A stretch of 64,000 bases of DNA from Podospora comata (Eukaryota > Ascomycota > Sordariomycetes > Sordariales > Podosporaceae), in NCBI GenBank assembly GCA_017354895.1, contig CP071493.1, forward strand, positions 5,580,001 to 5,644,000, written 5' to 3'. The position numbers and the translations under genes were made by a program. Each line of letters opens with the position of its first letter. Positions within the stretch are counted from its first letter, which is position 1. The notes under the pieces were generated by a model. The model was not told where the DNA came from, made no database searches, and saw nothing but the letters and a program-made list of their open reading frames with translations. Of the stretch, positions 55,838 through 64,000 are shown piece by piece.

Positions 55838-57017
55838 AAGAACCAGCTCAAGCATACCCCGCGCAAGCGATTCCTCACATTCCCCGAGTCTGGAGGAGAA
55901 GGAACGAGAATGCTCAGGTTCCGGGCGTCCTTGCAGACATGAAGCCGAAAACGTGGTGCCTTTCCTCCATGCGAATCTCCGCTGGCACGGTTTTATGACT
56001 ACAACGGGGCGACCGAGGCCACGGTGGGTCGCCCGCAGGGTGCTTCTCCTGAGGATCACCTCTACCCGCCCGGTTGTGAGTATACATGCCCCGCCCAGGC
56101 TTGATGCCTGGTGCTCCAATGATGCAGATTTGTATGGTGGTGGTCTCATGCTCTTTCTTTTGGTTTCTTTGGGGTTGGTCTTGTTCCCAACCAGGTTCTG
56201 TCCAGTGATAGGGTTTACTTGGTGCTTGCTTGGCCAGTCGGCCTTTGCCTTCCGATCCAACCCTGATAGGTACACACCTACTTATGAATTATGAATAAAT
56301 AAAATAACTATTACGGCCGACATGTCCTTATGATACTCACAGTTACTGCATCTTATCTCTGTTGGGCAACAGCCTTTTGGTCCAAATGAGGGAGAGCCAC
56401 ACCCAGAACCACAACTCTACACTGGGCTCAATTTTGAAACCGAAAACCCGCAAGATCCGAACAAGGAGAGAAGTTGGTGACTCTCCCGAGGAGAATCGAG
56501 TGTTATCGACTCCGCGCTCTAGACCACCTCAGCCGGGAGGACCTCCCCAAATTGTCACGAGCACAATGCGACCAGACCCAATATCACCCAGCTCCTTGAT
56601 AGTGCGACACGCCGACAATCGGATTCCGACTCATGCATGGCCGGAAGCGAGGTCTAGAATTGGGTAGAGTCCAATTCCGTTTCCAATAGTTAAGGATTCT
56701 GTTACAGCTACGCTAACCGTTCCGGCCTTGGCCGCCCGTTCTGGCTGGCTGAATGTACGGCGGGAGCAGAGCTGACAAACGCACATGGCTAGCTCACCGG
56801 GTTCAGCTGGTTGTTTGGGTCATGGCTGACCCCCTTGATGGGCGCGTAAGTCAACACCGTCGACATGTACGGTGCGCCTCAGGGACATGATGGAGATATC
56901 AGAGGCGACATGAAATGACCAGCCACATTGTTTTATATGATCTCTCGCCCGGCTTCCGCTGTCACGATTGAGCTCTCAGCAAGATCACAACATTGAACGC
57001 AGCACAACTTGACCACA
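55838..57017. other. Intergenic; laccase promoter region
   Basis: About 1.2 kb. Competing 180-codon frames on both strands (55730-56294) have no motifs and were rejected. The right end holds the laccase core promoter. Confidence 0.45.
56932..56941 (+). promoter_or_regulatory. TATA-like box of the laccase gene
   Basis: TTTATATGAT about 80 bases before the laccase ATG, followed by a C/T-rich leader. Confidence 0.4.
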
Positions 57018-59165
57018 ATGGGGAGTTTCTGGGTGCTTGTCGCCCGTCTCCTTGGGGTAACGACGCTATCAACCTATGAGGGACTGGACCGCTCTCAATC
57101 ACCTTTGCAGCTCACAGATTCACATTCGCACGTTGAGAGCAGCTTGGTACCTACCGCAGCCAAAGATCCTCTCCACTTCAGACCACCAGGCCACCGACAA
57201 GACAATGGTAATGGTTCCGACTTCAAATGCGACTACCGCAAGATGGTTGGATGGGAAAAATGCTCGACTCCTGAAGATCGCTCATGCTGGCTCGTCAACA
57301 AGAAGACAGGAGAAAGATTCGACATCAACAGCGACTATGAGAATTATTATCCAACCGGTAAAACACGCGAGTACTTCATCACTGTCGACAAGTCGAACAT
57401 CACCGCCGACGGCTACACATTTTATGGAGCGACAGTCTTCAATGAAACGTACCCAGGGCCTTGGATCCAAGCATGCTGGGGCGATACTGTCAAGGTCCAT
57501 GTCCGTAATCTCAATCCGGACCGCGGCACCAGCATTCATTGGCACGGCATTAGGCAGCTCAACACCATGCACATGGACGGTGTGAATGGAATCACCCAGT
57601 GCCCCATCGCACCAGGGAGCACTTTCACCTATGAGTGGAAGGTGATGCAATATGGCTCCTCATGGTATCACTCCCATTACAGTGAACAGTATGGTGACGG
57701 GGCAGTCGGACCAATTGTACGCAACCTTTTCACTCAAAGTACATCTGGGTATATCACTGACGACTGATGGCAGACTCTTCATGGCCCGAGCAGCGCCCCC
57801 TATGATGAGGCGGCAGACATCCCGCTCCTGATGACAGACTGGAGACATGGCAGCCTATTTCCAGTTGGAAACATGCTCAAGGAAAGATGGATCCAGAGCA
57901 TTTTGCTGAACGGGATCGGGAACGTGACCAAATTTGGGGCAAGAAAAGTTCAAAACACGAGTAAGATTCCGAAGCCTTACACTCTTACGTTCACAGCGGA
58001 CAAAGTGTATGAGGATGAGCCGCCCGAGCTCGAGGTTCCGAACTCACGTCCCAAACGATACCTGCTGCGACTCATCAACACCTCGATTGGATCCACCTTT
58101 ATCTTCTCCATCGACAACCACCTGCTTTCCATTGTCAGTGCTGACTTCGTTCCCATTTACCCCTACCTCAACTCATCGATCCTGGTTGGAATCGGTCAAC
58201 GATACAATGTTATTGTCGAAGCAAATCCAAGGAACAACACCAAACAGCCCCTTGACAGCAACGGAAACTACTGGATCAGAACGTGGGTCGCCCCGAACTG
58301 CGGTGCTGGTGTGGTCATCAACAAGGACAGCAAGGAGACATACATGCAAACAGGAATTCTGCGTTACAACAAGAGCAGTACGGAGGATCCAGAATCAAAA
58401 CCATGGACAGATATTTCCATGGCCTGCTCGGATGAGACTGCCACCAGCTTGAGGCCCGTGCTGCCCTGGGTTGTTGAGGATCCGATCAATGTCATGTCAA
58501 CAGAAAGCAAGATTCAGCACATGGCTGTGATCAGCGGCCCACCGGCTGATCCGATTCCGAGTTTCCCCCAGGCCTCCTATTCTTTCAGAAACGTATCAGG
58601 GGGTATCAATGGCCCCAATCCACTCCAGATCAACTTCAGCGACCCAGTGTTCCTCAACCTGGACAACGACGAGCCGTTCAAGAACAAGCTCTGGGAAATC
58701 TACCCCGAAGGTCGCCCCAACCAAACCGACTGGGTATGGCTAGCCATCACCGTGGACTATTCTCCTGATGGAGATACTAGTGCCCATCCGATCCACCTGC
58801 ACGGACATGACTTTGCCATCCTCCAACAGGCCGAAAAAACCACCTACGTCCCTGAAAACATCCATCTGAACCTCATCAACCCGCCTCGTCGTGATGTGGT
58901 GCTGATGCCTAAGAGCGGCTTCATCATCATTGCCTTCAAGGCTGACAACCCGGGCGCGTGGCTCCTTCATTGCCATATCGCCAGTCATGCCTCCCAAGGT
59001 CTGGCCTTGCAGATTCTGGAACGTCAGGCCGATGCTGCTGCCATGTGGCCGAAGGCGAGTCCCGCTGCGCAGACTGCCGCTACGCTGTGCAGCAGTTGGG
59101 ACTCTTGGGTTGCTGCGTCTTACACGTCCACGCCGACGCCTTTGCCTGATGATTCCGGAATTTGA
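57018..59165 (+). CDS. Asco-laccase (multicopper oxidase)
   Basis: Exons 57018-57716 and 57774-59165 flank a 57 nt intron (GTACGC...GGCAG) and encode 696 residues. A signal peptide is followed by an N-terminal extension of about 80 residues, longer than in most laccases. All four copper motifs are present: HWHGIRQ (L1), WYHSHYSEQYG (L2), HPIHLHGHDF (L3) and LLHCHIASHASQGLALQIL (L4), with the type 1 copper Cys in L4. The protein ends in DSGI, the C-terminal plug typical of ascomycete laccases. It oxidises phenols while reducing oxygen to water, outside the cell. Leu follows the type 1 His-Cys site, suggesting a moderate to high redox potential. It lies just downstream of the tyrosinase relic. 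Confidence 0.94.
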
Positions 59166-60089
59166 TCCACCATCTATCAACATACGGATCGAGAAGTCAA
59201 GGTGGGAAATTATTTTGGATTGTTCGACAGTAACTTAGGTCTCTTCTGTGTATGATTAACAACAGGATCAGTGACTTCGTTGGCAATTTTAATACGTGGT
59301 TTTTTCTGCAATTTGTCTTCATTCGGGGAGCGGTGGGCTATTTCTGGTAACTGCGCAATTGCAGTTTTGACAAACAGGTTGGGGTATATGAATGAAGAGT
59401 TGGACTGCAGTGGTTTGAGTATTCCGCAGTTCATCCCTATATGTCTAGGTTACGAGAAGTCACCTGCAGTGTCGGCCGGCACCGCCTAGGTTCGAATCCA
59501 CAGAAAAGCTTTTCCTTCTTTTTTGTTATCGGAGTTTCCGAGTTGAAGCAGCAAGCTGTCTCAACCAAGACCGGTAGATGCACAGCCGTTTAGATGAACA
59601 GAAATCCGAGATCATAACATTGACTAGAAGAATGGGTAGGTGTTTGTTTGTTTTACCTTCACCTGCCCGCTGCATGCTGTGTGGGTTTTGCATCCTCTGA
59701 TCAGCTGCATTGCCATTTCGTCAGCTTCCTGCAGCCTCATTGCAAGCATTTCATTTCAGCCATGCCAAACAAACTGTGCATGGGCCATAAGAGAGTCAAA
59801 CAGCTGCAGCTCACCTCACAATAACGCAGCAAATCTTTCAAAAATGACGGTCTTTGTCCGAGTCGAAGTGGAGTTTGGGTGGTCGGATCGCGTCCAGACC
59901 CCATGCATTTCGCGCCCGTGACGTTGCGAAGAGGGTCAGCATGACGACACATTCACAATGATGAAGGGGGGAAATGGAGGGGATATTAAAATGAACTTTC
60001 AGTGGTAAGTTCGCCTTTTGTTCCTTCATCGCTCCAACTCATCTTCTACCCACCTCTGCAGACGAAACCTCCATCCATCAACCAACACA
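59166..60089. other. Intergenic, no supported gene
   Basis: About 0.9 kb. GGTTCGAATCC at 59490 resembles a tRNA B box, but the flanks cannot form the T stem. GATATTAAAATG near 59980 could serve the next gene as a TATA element. Confidence 0.45.
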
Positions 60090-60553
60090 ATGAGCAGCCA
60101 CCACGAGAAAGCCCCCCAGAAGAAGGGTTCCACTCAGCCTCACAAGCACCACGAGCATCATGAGACAGGGTATACAGATGAAGCGGCTGTCGAGTGTCAC
60201 GATTTGATTGATCGTGCCGAGGAAGAGGCCCACGTATGTTCTTGGCTCTTTTGTTAGAATCCGAGACATGGCTAACAGCAGCCCCAAAGCTCCACGAGCC
60301 CGGATCCATGTACGAGCCAACAACTCACCCCGAGAAGGTCCACCTGGCGAATACTAGCTCTTCGGGAAAGAAGAGCTCCTCGTCAAGCATGCCGTCCTCG
60401 GGCAGCAAAACGAAGAAGTCCGGTTTGGAAGGATCCAGCAGCAGCACAAAGGAGAGCATGAAAGAAGGCATGGGGTCGATGAAGGAGAGCATGAAGGAGG
60501 GTATGGGCTCCATGAAGGATACCATGAAGGATTCCATGGGCAAGAAGAAATAG
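60090..60553 (+). CDS. Small His-rich, Met/Lys repeat protein (135 aa)
   Basis: Exons 60090-60233 and 60290-60553 flank a 56 nt intron (GTATGT...AAAG, GCTAAC branch). The N-terminus is His-rich and basic (MSSHHEKAPQKKGSTQPHKH, then EHHE). A charged stretch (AVECHDLIDRAEEEAH) leads through a Ser-rich linker to two copies of an 11-residue Met/Lys unit and a partial third. No signal peptide and no recognised family. The His cluster could bind metal and the Met/Lys repeats could form amphipathic helices; both are inference. Confidence 0.7.
60455..60541 (+). repeat. 33-nt coding tandem repeat (SMKEGMGSMKE unit)
   Basis: Two 33-nt copies (60455-60487 and 60488-60520) and a degenerate partial copy encode SMKEGMGSMKE repeated in frame. 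Codon differences between copies (AAAGAAGGC versus AAGGAGGGT) argue against very recent duplication. Confidence 0.75.
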
Positions 60554-60701
60554 ATTGGGCACATTCCATTCATACGGGAACTTGCCGAGGTTTGGACATG
60601 GTCAAAGTGAATTACCCAATGCCAATCGAATCTATTCCCTCTGGCTGTTATCAATTTATGAAGACACTTGTCATACCTGCTCACGTAATCTACACCATTC
60701 A

Positions 60702-62711
60702 CTATACCAATGTGAGGGTCTTTATGTAGTTTTCGTCCGTGATCTCAGCAAGAAAATCGTCAAAATTCCAAAACTCTTCCTCCTCCTCTTCCTCCTCAGA
60801 ATCGGGCTGTGGGTCAGATTCGGTGACCCTCACGGACCCAATTCTTTCCCACGTCTTTAGGTCACTTGGACACTGTGCCAGAATGAGAAACTCAATAGCC
60901 CTGTTTGCTGCATCCACACCCAAGCAGAGCGCTAGCACAGTCACCTGAGGTCTGAACTCCTCCTCTCCTGGCATCTCCCCTCCTCTGGCTCGCTGGATAC
61001 ACCACTGCACTTCTCCGTCTGCGTCCACAATCTGAACTCTGACAAGCTCGGTGTCGTGACGAACCATGGCGTACCTACTGGCAATTCTGATGCTGCTCTT
61101 GATTCTGACGTCATATTCGAATCCCTCCGCGGTGTCATCACTGTCCATCAGGGTGGCCGAATGCACATAACCACTGACAGTCAAACTGGCAGCGTTGATC
61201 TCCCCAAGGGGATCTTGACCTTTCGGCTCGACAGAGTACTCCAGCACCTCGACATATCCAGTTAGATAGTCTTCGGGGTCCATGGATATCGGAGAATCTA
61301 GAGAAGCCCAGGAGAAAGAGGGCGCTCTGTAGGTGTCGGGACACGCCCAGACATCGTTCACTTCGCGAGCTAACCAGTTCAGGCTGCGTGTCAGATCTTT
61401 TATCCAGATCCCACCAACGTAAGTGGCACCAGTGGTGTTCTGGATTTCACGGGCCAGACCTGCGATCGCGGGCAGCTTGTCCTTCTGATAGGTGAGAGCT
61501 CTGCGGCTATAGCCGGAGATCATTTCAGCCCAGAAAGCAAACGCATCATCTTGCATGGTGAGGGTGGGAGGTCGGGGACGTAGGCTGCCTCCGCTGTCGG
61601 GATCAAGTGGTCCGCACTGGCAACCCATGGTGGTCTTGCAGAGCCATTGTACCTCCCTGCTGGAAAAGCCTATGAACCGACGAGAGAGTACCTGCTCCTG
61701 AAAGCACCATCCTCTTGTTTGCACTGGATCCAGGAAGTCATCAAAGCTGCCGACACCCGGCCACGGGTTATCGCGGTCCAAACTCTGGGGATGCAAGCCA
61801 CTTTTCACTCCCTCTTTCCCAACCAGCAGAAACGTTTCACCATCCTCACCAGCCAACTCCCGGGTCACCACCTGTGGATTTCTTTTCCAGTGAAGAAACC
61901 CCTCCGTCACTGTAGACGCAGACAAGGCAGCGAGAGTAACCCGTGCATTCCCGTACACCTCTGCCATCCTGCCAGCTTCTTGCTCCCAGTCAGCTGTGTC
62001 GTCTTGGATGATGCAGATTGCATCAATCCAGATGTGCTCCATCCCCAACTGGCGTGTGACATCTATAGCGTCTTGGAGTGTCTGCGGCAGGGTTTCAAGG
62101 TCAAACCCTTCTCTCAACTCGTCGATGTTGTCTAGGGTGGTTCTGAAGAGACCATCCGAGCCCCAGCAGTAGCTTAAAGCGATGTATTCAACGTCGCCAA
62201 TGTCGTCACTGTCCACAAGTTGGAGCTGATCAACACCTTCGGCGCAGTAGATGAGACGTGTTGGCTGAAGATCTGAGGTGCGCTGGGAACATTCAGGGTG
62301 GTTTTCTTCACACTCTTCAAGACATCTTCTTGTGAATTCGATTGGATCCTCGGGGGTGAGTCCTGGCTGGTCACGACCTTCATCAGGATCGTAGTCTACA
62401 AAGATATTATTAGAATTAGACAATTGTTTGTTTGATGAGGAAGAGCAAATGGGAGATATACCGAGCTTGACATAAACCTGCAGGGCATACCCGCCGGAGA
62501 AGTCGAAATAGAACCGGTTCTGTCTTTCATCTAGACGCACCCATGCTTCAAGGTCGTCGGTTGAGCCTAGATCAGGGTGAATTGATGTCGCGGTGCTACA
62601 AATGAACTGACAAATCTCGCAGTCTGTGTCGGATTCCCAGACCCATTTGTACTGGCTACCGGGAGAGAACTCTGGGTCCTCTGGGATGAGGTTGCGGCAG
62701 CTGTCGCACAT
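60702..62711 (-). CDS. HET-domain protein (heterokaryon incompatibility type)
   Basis: Exons 62711-62462 and 62395-60702 give 647 residues. The 66 nt intron (GTATAT...TTGTAG) has no stop and is a multiple of three, so the frame looks open without splicing. A Cys-rich start (MCDSCRNL, CEICQFIC) is common in this family. The HET core is YIALSYCWGSDG, LPQTLQDAIDVTRQLGMEHI, WIDAICIIQDDTADWEQEAG, then MAEVYGNARVTLAAL, followed by RGWCFQEQVLSRR and FSWASLD. A run of eight Glu near the C-terminus precedes EFWNFDDFL. HET domains trigger cell death when incompatible fungal strains fuse; most genomic copies have no assigned allele specificity. The start at 62711 is preferred over 62978 because only it begins with MCDSC. 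Confidence 0.92.
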   Translation of the reverse strand: MCDSCRNLIPEDPEFSPGSQYKWVWESDTDCEICQFICSTATSIHPDLGSTDDLEAWVRLDERQNRFYFDFSGGYALQVYVKLGISPICSSSSNKQLSNSNNIFVDYDPDEGRDQPGLTPEDPIEFTRRCLEECEENHPECSQRTSDLQPTRLIYCAEGVDQLQLVDSDDIGDVEYIALSYCWGSDGLFRTTLDNIDELREGFDLETLPQTLQDAIDVTRQLGMEHIWIDAICIIQDDTADWEQEAGRMAEVYGNARVTLAALSASTVTEGFLHWKRNPQVVTRELAGEDGETFLLVGKEGVKSGLHPQSLDRDNPWPGVGSFDDFLDPVQTRGWCFQEQVLSRRFIGFSSREVQWLCKTTMGCQCGPLDPDSGGSLRPRPPTLTMQDDAFAFWAEMISGYSRRALTYQKDKLPAIAGLAREIQNTTGATYVGGIWIKDLTRSLNWLAREVNDVWACPDTYRAPSFSWASLDSPISMDPEDYLTGYVEVLEYSVEPKGQDPLGEINAASLTVSGYVHSATLMDSDDTAEGFEYDVRIKSSIRIASRYAMVRHDTELVRVQIVDADGEVQWCIQRARGGEMPGEEEFRPQVTVLALCLGVDAANRAIEFLILAQCPSDLKTWERIGSVRVTESDPQPDSEEEEEEEEFWNFDDFLAEITDENYIKTLTLV

Positions 62712-64000
62712 GGTGTTTAACTTGCCGTTGCCGGTGTGTGAGAAATTAATTACTTGGGACTTTGACTGTGGAAGAGAAGAAGAAAAACTGTCGACGATAT
62801 AACTGGCGTTTGAGGGCAGTGGTCCGCGTGCGAGGGAGGTTGGGCAAAGTCCGCTGGTCGTTCTTTGGCAGGTTGGGACTTTATAGGATTCATGAGGCGA
62901 GAATATCACCAACGAAAACCAGGGATTGGTGGTTGGTGACATGGCGCCATGTGTGTTGGTGCACTGATCTGGTCTCATTCTTCAACCTAAGTCATGCTGT
63001 TGGCTCTGTAGTACATGTGGTAGAATTAGGGCTGCGGTGAGGCTTGGCGATTGTATGACGTGCTCCTATCTTCCACTAGGCCTTGGACCTCATAATGCCC
63101 GGTACGGTAAGCATTGAAAGTTCGTTGCGCTCATGAAGTGGGGAGGAGCTGTCTCTAACTGACTTGCTCGAAGTTAAATATCTTCATCGAGTTCTTCGGG
63201 GATGTAAATCGAGGTTTTCAAGTATGCAACTTACGGTGTAACACACATATTTTGGTCAAGAGGAGACCTACCAAAACATTATTTATTTTGGAGCGACATC
63301 AAGATTAATGGTGCTATGTAAAATAAAATCAGACCAAGGCAATGGAGGGCTGTTCGTATGTCAAACTCACAGATTTGCTTAGGCCAAGCAACGCAAGCAA
63401 CAAAGCCCAATGAATTAATGACCTTGGAAGCAAAATGCCTGCGGTCATCAACGGGCTGTGGAATTCCTCAGAAAGAGTCTTGGTGGGCATTAAAAATTGT
63501 AACAACGACAGGTGCTATGTAGATGTGTATTACAGGTTATATTTTCAACAAATCGTCAGATGGCTGGCGGTCTTGAGCGTTCGTCCCAGTTAAGCCATAG
63601 CATCCATGTTAGGATGAAATTACCTGCAGCGTTGGCACCGACACTGTCTAGGCTCGAGCCCACAGATCATCATTTCTTTTACCTTCTAAGTAAATGATGG
63701 GTCGAAACAGTTGTGCCAATGGCTCTTTCCCCAAACTGGTTGTTGCTTGGAAGACGACTCCTTAGCTTGACGGAGGATGGAACGATGGAGATATCCGCCC
63801 AAAATATTGCCCCACACACACAACAGATAGATTGTTTTTATTTTTGCCTTGTAGTTCTCGTGGCCCCGTGGTTTCTGTTTTTTCTTCTTTTTTTTCTCAA
63901 ATCTCTCCCAGGCGCACTACTTCCTCTTACACGCGCCCTTTTCTCGCTCCCAAACGGCCCTCGTTTTATCCCAGCTCCCACAGCAATCTATTTGTACGGA
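62712..64000. other. Intergenic to window end
   Basis: HET promoter region on the left. At 63834-63930 long pyrimidine tracts (TTTTTTCTTCTTTTTTTTTC and similar) look like a promoter or leader of a gene beyond the window. No gene is supported. Confidence 0.4.

Noticed and set aside
55730-56294. Two opposing 181-codon frames
   Set aside because: They overlap each other and the tyrosinase end, with no recognisable features.
59480-59500. tRNA-like B box GGTTCGAATCC
   Set aside because: Flanks (CCTAG and CACAG) do not pair into a T stem and no acceptor or anticodon arm is found upstream. A similar motif at 17190-17210 fails the same way.

Overview
This is a filamentous ascomycete chromosome segment, most likely from the Sordariales (Podospora/Chaetomium/Zopfiella type). 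Evidence for this: genes are split by 50-66 nt GT-AG introns with CTAAC/CTGAC branch sites; families include AA9 LPMO, GH71, asco-laccase, HET, Zn2Cys6 and S28; several broken genes carry C-to-T-like nonsense codons, as RIP produces. The order-level placement is inference from family content, not a search result. No tRNA, rRNA, CRISPR or bacterial features were seen.

Layout. 0-11 kb: 3' end of a C2H2 zinc-finger gene, a secreted AA9 LPMO with CBM1, a caspase-fold protein lacking its catalytic residues, a one-pass membrane protein, a tetraspan protein and an SDR oxidoreductase. 11-17 kb: an F-box/LRR pseudogene, an unknown coiled-coil protein and a secreted lactonase-type beta-propeller. 17-29 kb: GH71 alpha-1,3-glucanase, an AT-rich block abutting a beheaded carotenoid oxygenase, a secreted alpha/beta hydrolase, a Zn2Cys6 factor, a 75-residue Cys-rich protein and a secreted amidase. 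29-42 kb: a 3-beta-HSD-like dehydrogenase, a divergent pair of Ctr copper transporter and ferric/cupric reductase, an S28 serine peptidase, a small secreted protein and a DUF6601-like membrane protein. 42-50 kb: a multiply broken gene of unknown function, a six-exon FAD monooxygenase, a second AT-rich block and a seven-exon ureohydrolase with a signal peptide. 50-64 kb: a glycine-rich protein, a 110-residue protein divergent from a dead tyrosinase, a laccase ending in DSGI, a small His-rich repeat protein and a HET-domain protein.

Two themes run through the window. One is copper: LPMO, Ctr transporter, metalloreductase, tyrosinase (dead) and laccase are all copper enzymes or copper-supply genes. 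The other is gene decay. Four pseudogenes (about 11.8-13.5, 20.7-21.9, 43.0-45.5 and 53.9-55.8 kb) lie between intact genes. The tyrosinase keeps one reading frame for about 2 kb despite nine stop codons, the pattern expected of transition-only mutation. Exon boundaries given here were worked out by hand from splice signals, frame and family motifs; transcript data would settle them.
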